Below, piece by piece: positions 1 through 9,501 of a stretch of DNA of 64,000 bases (position 1 is the stretch's first letter; every line of letters starts with the position of its first letter). Origin of the DNA: Haemonchus contortus (taxonomy: Eukaryota; Nematoda; Chromadorea; Rhabditida; Trichostrongylidae); NCBI GenBank assembly GCA_000469685.2, contig LS997562.1, positions 23,923,802-23,987,801 of the forward strand, read 5' to 3'. The translations under genes and the position numbers were made by a program. The notes under the pieces were generated by a model. The model was not told where the DNA came from. It saw only the letters and a program-made list of their open reading frames with translations, and made no database searches.

Positions 1-670
1 TTTCAGAAACCCTGCATTCAAGTGCCATGCGGAAACAAGTCTGTTTACGCCATTACTTCAATCTTTCCCCTATCCAAGGCAGAAATGCTACAGCGAGGAA
101 TGATTATGCTTATCAGCACTATTTTTCCACAGTGTTTATCAACTCCAGTACTATAAAGTACTATCATAAAGTTATCACTTCGACGTACATTCGGGTATGA
201 CTTATTTCTCTACCACCTTTCACTGAAGAAGGTTAGTCAATCACTCTACTGAACTTATACCCCAGGAAGCCGAAGTAGCATGGGGACTCCAAGACAACTG
301 CCACTTTTACGCCAATTCTCGTTCCTGCGAGGAGTACCTGCTCGAAGAGTGCAGTCACCCATGTGAAGTATGTTGAATAAAGGGCCTTCTGCATGTAGTC
401 TACGGTGGGGGTCCATCCGTCAGTGGGCAACGCTCAACACCACTCTGACAGATATTTAGGTCCTCCTGCGCAAGCACCATTGAGAACCCCGACTTCTGGG
501 GTCGTTTCCAGTCTTACATGTTTTCACTACCTCAGAAGGAGGTTACCAGCGCCAAAGCGTGCAGCATTGAGAACGGCTTCAGAGTGTCCCTATGCTTCAG
601 AAGCACATTTGCTGCTTTTTCACTACATCAGCCCCCATACCCATGATAGTCATGGCAAATGAACCTATCT
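1..670. other. No recognised gene
   Basis: No ORF here starts with ATG and looks coding on either strand. The region lies upstream of the membrane/RS-tail gene and presumably holds its promoter or an upstream exon, but I see no TATA box or clear donor that would prove this. Confidence 0.4.
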
Positions 671-677
671 ATTTCAG
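671..677 (+). other. Splice acceptor abutting the start codon
   Basis: A consensus nematode acceptor (ATTTCAG) ends exactly at base 677 and the ATG begins at 678. This arrangement is typical of a spliced-leader trans-splice site with almost no 5' UTR. It could equally be the 3' end of an intron, with the true start in an upstream exon that I did not find. Confidence 0.5.
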
Positions 678-1369
678 ATGTCAGAGTATAGTGAAGTACA
701 AGTTCCGAACTCGACGTTTTCACATATCTATGAGCTGTTTTTCGTTGGTTCATTCCTGAACTCAACGTCCACTGTCACCCTTTATCTGCTTTATATGTAC
801 CTTGGCATATGCGCTGCCATCATTATCTTCTGTGTTGGTATGGTTACGTTGTGGAGAGAAGCGGATAAATGGAAAAAATACACGGATCACATTTGTGCAG
901 GCTATCACTATGCCAGTGTAAGCAGCCAGTTTTTCCCTCATTCTCAAATGGTAATGCTCCGTGACTCTTCATACAAACGGTCTTCATTCAGGCTCCAAGC
1001 CGTCGCATGACTCGCAGCCGATCTAAACGGTTGAAGGCAAGTAGAAGAGCGAAAAGAAGAGCGAGGACACCGAAGAGAAAGTCCCGATCCAAAAGTTCGC
1101 GGAAATCGGAGCGTTCCAGTCGTTCGACAAAGTCGACCCGTTCGACGAGGTCTAGCCGCTCGACTCGATCGCAGAAGTCTGAACGCTCAGGGCGATCGCG
1201 GAGGTCTAGCCGTTCTTCGCGATCGCAGAGGTCCAGACGTTCGTCGAGATCAAGCAGGTCGGGTCGTTCGAGTCGTTCAAGCAAGTCGGGCCGATCGAGT
1301 CGATCGCGTAGATCCTCACGTTCCGGTCGATCATCGCGTTCTCGCCGCTCTTCTCGTAGATCGAGATGA
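678..1369 (+). CDS. Membrane protein with Arg/Ser-repeat tail (two exons)
   Basis: The model has exons 678-917 and 992-1369, joined at GTAAGC...TTCAG with frame kept, giving 205 residues. Residues 1-33 are polar with two N-S-T glycosylation motifs. About residues 34-58 form one hydrophobic membrane segment (Leu/Tyr/Ile-rich). A short basic stretch (WREADKWKKY) follows, and then about 120 residues built almost only from R-S, S-R and K-S units. I do not recognise the family. RS tails are normally nuclear splicing-factor or sperm-chromatin features, so an RS tail on a membrane anchor is unusual. Alternative: exon 2 alone, trans-spliced at 991 and starting at ATG 1007, would give a 120-residue, purely basic RS protein. 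A 75-bp intron with good consensus and a damaged second copy nearby support a real gene. Confidence 0.6.
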
Positions 1370-2580
1370 GTGCAGCCCGATTGCGATGGCCCTCCGCTTT
1401 CCGATGATATTTTCTATGCTGATGCTCGTTGGTACTGCGGTGTGCTAAGCATAAAGTTTTCAGTTTACGGTGGAAACATCTTACATACACTTAAAGTTCA
1501 CGCTCACGCCGACGTGTGGGAAGGCAGTCCCAGCCAAAAACCCCCGCAAGTTTGGCTCCATATTGTGACCTCCCTAGCTAGTAGGTCTCTAAAAAAGGAA
1601 CATAGATCACCGAGCGAGTGGGAACGAAATATCGCATCCCAGGCACAGAAATCTATGTGGATAAAGGGATAATCAGTGAGCACGGTCCTCACCAGAAAAT
1701 CGAGGAACTGGATAATTGCTACCAGATTCGTTTGAGAAAATAAAAGCATCGACCACTGAATAATACACGGGTTGGGTTCCCTAAGTCATTGTATAGGCCA
1801 CATTCGCATTCAAAACGTCATTACATTTCTAATTATGAATTCGGATGCATGGAGCATTCCTCGGACTTCGGATGCATTGAGCATTCCTCGGACGAGATCG
1901 ACCAACGCCTAAAATTACACGCTTCGTCCTTTCACGAAGTCGATATTTTCGGAATACTGTACTCATGCAGTTCATGTTGCCCACTTGAAAATGACGAGCT
2001 CATTTCGACTACTTTTAAAACCATATGTAACTGCGCTTTTGACTATTCACAAACACAGAGTGAGACTGAGGCTTCCCAAAGCTGTGTGACTTCACAGGCA
2101 TGCCAATTGGGCCGTTTTCTGGTCAAAAAGGATCTTCAAACCGAGCAATAAGGGTTCAAAGTCGATCCACACCTGGAAACGAACGTGTTTCAACGGCCTT
2201 GTGGAGGTTGCATCATTCACAACGGAGTACAGATTGGATACTAACAGATTGGTCGAGACCCATGGCCACAGCGAAAGGCAATTCTCGGCATTTCTGGCTT
2301 ACTGTGGAAAGCTCTTTACGCAATTGCGCACTAACCAAATCTCATCCTAACATCCCTCTCATATCGTCTCTGTCACGGTTGCCTCATACAGCCCCTCGAA
2401 CTTGCAAATTCGAAAACGCTTATACATGAAAGTGATCCAACACGATCAAGGTACACCCTATAACGTTTACTGGAAAAACGTTATTTTCTTTTCCATTTTC
2501 TAAACGTTTACTTCACAAGGTTGGCGAGTTATGTAAAAAACTTCGGCGAACCCTTACCTGTCTATCCGGGCACCGTGCTC
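808..2580 (+). repeat. Left arm of ~4-kb inverted duplication
   Basis: This stretch reappears in reverse complement at about 3061-4775. Shared landmarks in mirror order are the last part of the membrane segment, the RS exon, a SINE body, a MITE-related segment and a tRNA-like block. The arms have drifted by substitutions and small indels but remain easy to align. The left arm holds the intact gene. Confidence 0.8.
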
Positions 2581-2600
2581 TTATCCATTGCACTAACAAG
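2515..2600 (-). repeat. tRNA-derived repeat, second family
   Basis: On the minus strand it reads a tRNA-like block (GGGTTCGC as B-box remnant) followed by a tail that ends in AACTCGCCAACC. The same tail follows tRNA-like B boxes at 2650-2745, 3070-3160 and 9785-9895. Confidence 0.45.
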
Positions 2601-3060
2601 ATCCCGTTTGCACTCTCCTTCTTAACGGCTCATATGCCATAGCTTATCAGCGCTCACACGTACAACGTGATGAGCCGGTCGGGTTCGAGCCCCGCCCAAG
2701 GCCGAAGTTTTCCTTAACTCGCCAACTTTGGGATACTCTATCCTTTGTTTTTTTTTTCGTACCCACTCGAAATAATTGTTCTGATAGCTGAGCGACGCCT
2801 CCCATATGTTTATGTTCTTCTCATTTGCTCTCATCTCGAACGGAATGAAAATGCTAAACACCATCTTTCTGGGGAGCCGATTAAAGGCTTCGAACTATTC
2901 AATATGCACCGAAACAATTTGGAGGTGTACTGGTTTTATTGGAGAGCCAGCGGCTGGAATTTTGACTTGAGCACTCAATAATAATTGGTCTTTTCGAGTT
3001 GTAATTCAACTTCAAGTTAAATGCCAAAAGAAGCAAATTCAAGTTCAGATCTGCTTGTAT
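2581..3060. other. Spacer of the inverted duplication
   Basis: This is the unduplicated centre between the two arms. It contains a copy of the second tRNA-derived repeat and otherwise no credible coding sequence. Confidence 0.5.
2650..2745 (+). repeat. tRNA-derived repeat, second family
   Basis: It contains the B-box-like GGGTTCGAGCCCC followed by the GAAGTTTT...AACTCGCCAAC tail shared with other copies. Confidence 0.5.
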
Positions 3061-3069
3061 AGCACACGG

Positions 3070-3160
3070 TGCCCGGAAAGCTCAAGTACGGGTTCGAGTC
3101 CCGTCCGGGACTGAAGTTTTGTCCATAAATCGCCAACCTTGTGAGGCTACTAGATCTCTT
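3070..3160 (+). repeat. tRNA-derived repeat, second family
   Basis: The B-box match GGGTTCGAGTCCC is followed by GACTGAAGTTTTGTCCATAA and a tail ending in CGCCAACCTTGTGAGG. The nearest relative in the window is the minus-strand copy at 9785-9895. Confidence 0.55.
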
Positions 3161-4274
3161 TCTATTTCACATGACAGTGGAGCATAGCTTTTCCAGTGTG
3201 CATTATAGAGTGTACCTTGAACGTGTGGGATCTCCTTTTGAATCACTTTCAAGTATAAGCTTTTTCGAATTTGCAACTAGAGGCTGTATGAGGATACTAT
3301 GACGGAGACGATATGAAAGGGATGTTCGGATGAGATCTGGATAGCGTTAAGAGCTTTCCTCACTAAGCGAGAAATGCCGAGAATTGCCTTTCGATGTGGC
3401 CATGGGTTTCCACTAATCTGTGAATATCCAAATTGTACTCTGTTTTGAATGATGCAACTTCTACAAGGCCGTTGAAACACAATCGTTTCCAGGTGTAGAC
3501 CGACTTTGAGCCCTTATTGCTCTGTTTGAAGACCCTTTTCGACCAGACAACGGCCCAATTGGCATGGCTGAGGAGTCACAGGTTCAAGAAACCTCAGTCC
3601 ATTTCTGTGTTTGTAAATAGTAAAGAGCGCAATTACATAATCTGCTCAGTGTAAGGCAATATTTCGATGTTTTGCAGAAGTAGTCGAAATGAGCTCGTCA
3701 TTTTCTAGAGCTACATGGTCAGCATGGTACAGTATTCTGAACCAATCGACTTTGTGCTCGGTTCAAAACGAAAATCCGTATGGAAAATAAAGTGAAAGAG
3801 CTAAGAACTCCGGAGGGATGGGACGTAAAGTTTCAGGTCTTGATCGATCTTGCCCGAGGGATGCGCTCCGTATCAGTATTCCATTTGGAACCATAATGAC
3901 GTTTTGAAACGTATGTGGTCTGTACAATGAGTTGCGGTGCCCAGCTTGTGTACAAGTCAGTGGTCAGTGTTTCTGACAAGGATCGTCTTCGCTGATTCCC
4001 ACAACTCCAATAGATATATGTGCTGAGGTACGATAAATCGCTCTCTCTTACTCGGCTCCGTTTTTTGAATGTCTACTAGGTAGAGGGGTCGCGTTGGAGC
4101 CAAACTTGCGAGGGTTTTGGCTGGGGCTGCCTTCCCCGACGCCAACATGATCGTGAACTTGATGTGCAGGTAGGATGTTTCCACCGTAAACTGAAAGCTT
4201 TATGCTTAGCACACCGCAGTATCAACGAGCAGCAGCATAGAAAATATCATCGGAATGCGAGGGCCATCGCACAC

Positions 4275-4775
4275 ATCTCAATCTACGAGAAGAGCGGCGA
4301 GAACACGATAATCGGCTGGAACGTGAGCATCTACGATATCGATTCGACCGGCCTAACTTGCTTGAACGACTCGAACGGCCCGACCTGCTTGATCTCGACG
4401 AACGTCTGGACCTCTGCGACCGCGAAGAACGGCTAGACCTCCGCGATCGCCCTGAGCGTTCAGACTTCTGCGATCGAGTCGAGCGGCTAGATCTCGTCGA
4501 ACGGGTCGACTTTGTCGAACGACTGGAACGCTCCGATTTGCGAAAACTTTTGGATCGAGGCTTTCTCTCGATGACTTCGCTCTTCTACTTGCCTTTACCC
4601 GTTTAGATCGACTGCGAGTCATGCGACGCCTTGGAGCTTGAATGAAGATCGTTTGTATGATGAGTCACAAAGTACTGCATAGTGATAGCCTGCACAAATG
4701 TGGTCCGTGTTTTTTCATTTATCCGCTTCTCTCCACAACGTCACCACACCAATACAGAAGATAACGATGGCAGAG
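4275..4775 (-). pseudogene. Broken copy of the membrane/RS-tail gene
   Basis: This minus-strand copy of the gene at 678-1369 is clearly dead as a full-length gene. Its 5' third is absent. After the conserved GAAGCGGATAAA the Trp codon is replaced by TGA and the frame shifts. The region carrying the intron donor is deleted, and the acceptor CAG has become CAA. A further deletion early in the RS exon shifts the frame. The start corresponding to ATG 1007 is still present at 4622, but it leads into an Asp/Arg/Ala-rich frame rather than RS repeats. On the opposite strand, an RS-derived ORF rich in Leu-Asp-Glu-Arg is only a shadow. Confidence 0.75.
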
Positions 4776-5344
4776 TCCGGCTCGAAATTGAGTGAGCCGG
4801 TTGAAACTCAAAAGGCATCGCTTAAGCTCTCTGCGGCTTGCGCTCAAACCTCTTGACGTGGATGCACTGGTCACCCAAATCTTTGACCTGTAACAGAGCC
4901 CAGGAAGAAGTGTGGAGTCGAACAGATAGCGTGAAGTTCCGAGTTCCGGGAAATTTCAACGCTCTAGGCCCACGGGGACAGGAGTTACGAATTTCCGGTC
5001 AATTACACACACACACATACACACATACACATACACACATACACACATATACACACAAACAAACACACCGACAAACCAACAGACACACTTAGCGAATTAT
5101 ATAAAGTAGGATAAATTGGTGGTTAGGTTAATGGAGTAGAGTGATACTACGGAGAATAATAATGTGGAGTAAAGTGGAGACTTCGAGACTATGATTTTGA
5201 TCCATACTGGCATCGCGTTATGTATGCCCCTACAAAAATTGGAGGCAATAATGTAGTTGGAAGACCTCCAAAATCATGCGCTAGAGCTCACCATCAGATC
5301 AGGAGGGGCTTCGGGTTGTTCTAGTGTGATCAGAAGATCTACCC
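4776..5344. other. No gene; contains CA microsatellite
   Basis: Holds a (CA)/(CATA) microsatellite at about 5004-5068. Otherwise I see nothing coding. Confidence 0.5.
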
Positions 5345-5465
5345 GGTAAGCCTTTTATCCTTGATGGGCTCATTGATTGGTACCAGACTCGTCTGAGAAG
5401 ATAGCAGCTCTGACTTGTAAATCGGAAGGCCGCTGCATGTCATTGTTTAGGCCACATACATCACC
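5345..5465 (+). repeat. SINE family 1, truncated copy
   Basis: Contains the family's central block (TTGGTACCAGACTCGTCTG) and the TCATTGT..AGGCCACATAC block, but no tRNA-like head. It is interrupted at its 3' side exactly where the RTE retrotransposon tail begins. Confidence 0.6.
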
Positions 5466-5805
5466 TGTATCACCTGTCGTCCCGTTGATCATCGACTTCC
5501 TCGAGCGGGCGCCAGTAACGTCTCCATTCGTCCCTGTCACGAGCCAGAGTGGTCCAGTGAATCGTCCTCGCTTCAGGGACACGAGGCTCAACATTCCTTT
5601 CATTCAGAGCTTTCGTGAAGAAGTCTGACCATCTCGTTGGCGGCCTTCCTCGAGTTCGTTTGATGTCTCGAGGGATCCAGTCAGTAACCGCTCTGGTCCA
5701 AAGGTCATCACTATATCGCATAACGTGTCCAGCCCAGCTGATCTTCGATTTCATGGCGTAGTCAACGCCAAGAAATCGAAGATCGCCACATATATATGGA
5801 TTCAA
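5466..5805 (-). mobile_element. RTE-type retrotransposon, C-terminal tail of pol
   Basis: An open minus-strand frame of about 110 codons matches the end of RTE-clade endonuclease/reverse transcriptase polyproteins: [10 protein letters not shown], then DWIPRDIKR, then [15 protein letters not shown], then [17 protein letters not shown]. The stop is followed at once by a short TGATACAGGTGATG-like tail, as is usual at RTE 3' ends. Only the last part of the polyprotein is present, so this is a 5'-truncated dead copy. Knowledge of the family ending is established; the placement is read directly from the sequence. Confidence 0.85.
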
Positions 5806-6860
5806 AAACCACTACGCCACTGAATGAAAGTTGAGTATGGTGGCGCATTCCGAGGACCAGATTGATTTGCGCCATAAAGTCTTTTCTTGTATATTCTTTG
5901 TACTATACTAATACATGATGGCGATTGCTCACAAGATGAAAAGTCTAAGCACGATCTTCTGTCTTTCAGTAATTTTGTTCCTCAAGTCCACGACAGATCC
6001 AGAGGATGCTTATGGGAAAGTATGACCCTTCACGGGAATGAAAATGAGTAATTTGAAGGGAATCGATGGTTTCCTAGGTTTCACCAGCCCACAAGCAGTT
6101 CCTGACGAAATGACGATTTTGTCTGCGCACTCGTAAATCGCCTTCTTCTGAAAGCTAGCACCTTCCTACCAAAGTCATGAGGAGAGTTCAACCTTCTCCA
6201 ACTAGACGATCACGCTTTTGTTTGTTAACATAACAGTCGGTGGAGCCCGACTGGATTCCCTGGACGCGCAAGATCTATAAAATGGCTATGTAGAGGTCAC
6301 TGACGACATCATAAAAGTGAAAGGCCGTGTTATTAAAAGTTCTATTTTAATTCAAGACTTTGCCCTTTCTCACGCTTTATTAGGAGCCACAATACAACCA
6401 GAAAATCACAAATAGTATGTGGAGAGAGGTACTTGTGGCTAACGACAGATCCATAAACGGTGCTATTTGAGAGGCAAATCCTGCAACTGGATTACTGCAT
6501 CTATTTGTAAGTTATCGTGTAGTGAACGTCCACATACACCAGTATCCGAACAGATTCGGGAACATTCTCCGATAAACGGCCTTCTTATTCGACGGCTGCT
6601 TACTCCACGACTCTTTTACTCTTAAAAGCTTTGAATCAGATGGAAATACTGCACAGCCAATGTCAACAGGTCGAAATTCTTACCTATCCGACCCTTCTTC
6701 TTCTGTAAGAGCACAGTTTTCGACATCGTTACTTGCCATCCTCAACTGAAATTGGTGAGCGAATGGGTCTTTTCAAAGAATATAGCAGAAAGAAAATGGA
6801 AACAGTGACTAACATCGTAGAAGAATCCACCTTTCATTTCATAACTTAATTCCTTACTAT
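5806..6860. other. No recognised feature
   Basis: I see no coding segment, tRNA-like head or inverted repeat that I can support in this kilobase. Confidence 0.35.
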
Positions 6861-6883
6861 GCGTGCCTTTATCTGATTGGCTT

Positions 6884-7138
6884 TCAACATCGCGATACAT
6901 ATTTATTACGTCCACTGCAAAAGAAAGATCTGGAAACTACTACGGTACCGTTGGGATGACTACACACCCCAAATGTCATGGCTTTTCTGTAATGGTATGG
7001 GAATGCACAACACTCTCTACTGGGTTGCCTCCGGTAGAGAGCGGTACTCCTGTAGGAATTGTACGTACCGTAACCAGGCACGCTACTTGCACAGTTGACG
7101 ATGCTCCAGAAGATGACAATGCTCGTCAAAAGAGGCAT
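6884..7138 (-). CDS. Possible small secreted cysteine-containing peptide
   Basis: An ATG ORF of 84 residues. The first ~19 residues look like a signal peptide (MPLLTSIVIFWSIVNCASS). The mature part is basic and Tyr/Ser-rich with five cysteines (a CC pair near residues 43-44, then about 59, 74 and 84) and one N-G-T site. A TATA box sits about 90 bp upstream of the ATG, at a normal distance from a start site near 7200. An AATAAA overlaps the last codons. The family is not recognised. The odd cysteine count suggests either a missing exon or a free cysteine. An in-frame candidate intron ending in TTTTGCAG near the 3' end would remove three cysteines, so the C-terminus is uncertain. Confidence 0.35.
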   Translation of the reverse strand: MPLLTSIVIFWSIVNCASSVPGYGTYNSYRSTALYRRQPSRECCAFPYHYRKAMTFGVCSHPNGTVVVSRSFFCSGRNKYVSRC

Positions 7139-7224
7139 CCTTTGCTTTGTACCGTGAGTAGACCCAAGGTTGAGAAGGTTTTCGTTGAAGCACAACTAAA
7201 CTGAACCTCACCGCAGGCCAGAGG

Positions 7225-7232
7225 CTTATATA
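7225..7232 (-). promoter_or_regulatory. TATA box of the small secreted peptide ORF
   Basis: TATATAAG on the minus strand in a GC-rich context, about 90 bp upstream of the ATG at 7138. It places the transcription start near 7200. Confidence 0.4.
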
Positions 7233-7449
7233 GGCGAGATGTTTGTGATACTTGAAGAACACAAGTGATACTGAAACTGTGAAAGTATGGTTTTCTCAAG
7301 TAAGTGCTTGATCCCCAGTCACAGTACACTGAATTTGACAGTTCCTTCCTCTCCCGCATCGACTATAGTACCGATTACTCTCAGCAATCTTCCATTCTCT
7401 TTTATTCTTCAGTGGCCCATTTTATCTCGACGCCATAGAAGAAGAAAGC

Positions 7450-8113
7450 TTAAAGGCACAGTTCACGATAAAAAATGGTTTCTGAGTTCTCCCCCTAGGA
7501 ATACCCACTGACCCCCAAGGGTAACAGAAAGGATGCTGTCGAATACTAAAACTCAACAGCTCGGCATCGTGGGAACTCCGTTACCGAATCGCTCGGGCCT
7601 TCCCGCCCTTCGATCGATGTCACGTCAGACGAGTGTCGAGGCGATACAGACTGCAATTATTCGTTCTAGGACCCACACACTATCAGCTGATCGCAGAGTG
7701 ATTAGGCTATGTCTTTTCCCTTTCTTTTTTCCTCTGTTATTCTTTTTGCTGCCGCGATTCCTTTCTTATTTCCTACCCCAAAGGGCTGAAAAAGGTGAGC
7801 TATTTTTGCTGTGACTAGAGTTTTTTTGTTAACTTATGCTTGAGTGAATGAATCTTTGCTACCGTAGTCAGCTATTCGCACCAGGACCCAAAGTCACACA
7901 TTGTATAGCTCATCCAAACGCCTCATTCTTCCGCATTTTTCTGGTTTCTCATTCTCGTTCAGCCCCCTTTTTAAAGATTTTTTCAAGGCTTTTTTCTACT
8001 TCAAAGACACTGATTAACGCACTTTGTTCGCCTTTATCACACTATTTCCACTTTGTCTTCCATTTTCCGTCATAACCTGGATTACCCAAAATTATCGTGA
8101 ATTGTGCCTTTAA
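7450..8113. mobile_element. TTAA-flanked MITE, full copy
   Basis: Both ends carry TTAA followed by AGGCACAGTTCACGATA-type inverted termini (right end AGGCACAATTCACGATAA, one mismatch). The body matches, in reverse complement, the element at 25544-26218, including the JTTCTTATTTCCTA-like pyrimidine tract and the CGTCAGACGAGTGTCGAGG block. There is no transposase. TTAA target duplication with short inverted ends is typical of piggyBac-type non-autonomous elements; that assignment is an inference. Confidence 0.75.
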
Positions 8114-8307
8114 AGGAAGAGATTCCTTCCAAAGGAAATGATTTCAATGTTCTGAAGAACCTCGCTTAGGGTGTCACAACTCTTACTCGGCTAACATTTC
8201 GACGTTGTCTCTTTCATTAGCCTGGAAGCCAGAAAATTGGGTACTTATTCCCACCAAGCGACATTTCAGACCTCATTTGGGTTCAATCATAGTCTATAGA
8301 TAGAACG

Positions 8308-8567
8308 GGGGACGTGCGATTCGTACGATTCCGGGTGCGCGCGGCAAATTGCGCGGCGAAGTTCGCGATGATTCAAAAAACTCTGGCGCCTATCACTGGG
8401 GCACAAACTTGGAGTAGAGTACTTAAGTAGGGTCGGACAATCCTACTTACTCTCTTTATTTCAAATTTGGGCCCCAATGATAGGCGCAGGAGTTGTTTGA
8501 ATCATCGCGAATTTCGCCGCGCAATTTGCCGCGCGCACCCAGAATCGCACGAATCGCAACACACCCA
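8308..8567. repeat. Fold-back element, ~105-bp arms
   Basis: The left arm contains GGGTGCGCGCGGCAAATTGC and the right arm its reverse complement, with flanking GCGATGATTCAAA and GGCGCCTATCA blocks also mirrored. A ~50-bp loop separates the arms. No coding capacity. Confidence 0.75.
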
Positions 8568-9188
8568 GATAGAACTATATCGATCTCGTAAGTTACTATC
8601 AAATGTTGACCTACAGAAAGAACAAGAACTGTAAAGCACATTCTAACCTTATTATGCCAACATTCATCAGGAGCCTAATATGGTCTCTGCTGAGGTTTTG
8701 ACTTCTTCTGAAGACACTTAAGCAGAAGCGCATTATTTGCGATTTGTTGTTCGAGCTACTTTCGTTTGAGGTTTTCACTGTAAGACAGTTCGTCCCGTTC
8801 GTCAAAATCTCAGCTTTCCCAATGCCATTTCTTTGGGGCCATATCATTACGAGTAGATTGACCCAGAATATTTCTAAAAAAATAAGCAACTCCCAGAACG
8901 AGATCGAAGGGGATGCCAGATCTGAAGGATTTTAGGCGAATTCTCAGGGGTTACATGGCTGGAGCACAGGACAAAGGTGGAAGGGGAGGGGTGTAGAGTT
9001 GAAGAAGAACGGGCTGAAGCCGCTGCTCGGTGGAGTTGGGCTGGTCTCTGAGCCTATAATTTCCCAAGATTTCTTTGATCAGAAGGAGGGAAACTCCACC
9101 TTTCCTTCTCACCACTATGTCGTAAGCATTTTCTGAGAAAATATGAAATTTGACAGCAGTTGTGGCATCTACAAGTAAACAAAACAAG
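8568..9188. other. No recognised gene
   Basis: Contains unremarkable open frames on the minus strand with no recognisable motif. This is 3' flanking DNA of the Pmp3 gene. Confidence 0.35.
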
Positions 9189-9194
9189 TTTATT
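9189..9194 (-). terminator. Putative poly(A) signal of the Pmp3 gene
   Basis: AATAAA on the minus strand, about 310 bp beyond the stop codon at 9502. It is the first perfect hexamer I noticed downstream. Confidence 0.3.
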
Positions 9195-9501
9195 GATTAC
9201 ACGAGTGAACATTCATGAAGAAAAAATACAAAGACATTTAGACGTTATAACATGTATGGATGAAAGTGAGAACTCGTCCCGAATGGATGATTGACTCACT
9301 AAGGTAAGCAATCGATCAATACACACACAACATAACAATGTAAAGCATTCAAAAACACTGCAATCAATCAATATGGATAGTGATTTTGGTGAAGCAATTC
9401 TGTAGGACAGAATCGGAATGTGGAGGGAGTGATATTGAGAAGGAGGATGAAAATCAGGGCTTTTCCGGAGGAATATTCTTGCAGACGTCAGGGTGAGCAG
9501 C

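Larger units (their letters stand above)
3061..4775 (-). repeat. Right arm of ~4-kb inverted duplication
   Basis: Reverse complement of about 808-2580. It begins near the CACGGTGCCCGG block and ends within the membrane segment of the duplicated gene, so the first ~45 codons of that gene are missing here. The copy has accumulated more coding damage than the left arm. Confidence 0.8.

Noticed and set aside
988..1490. Leu-Asp-Glu-Arg-rich and other frames opposite the RS exon
   Set aside because: They are antisense shadows of a low-complexity RS-coding exon.
5004..5068. CA-rich repeat that opens a His/Thr frame
   Set aside because: Simple microsatellite, not coding.
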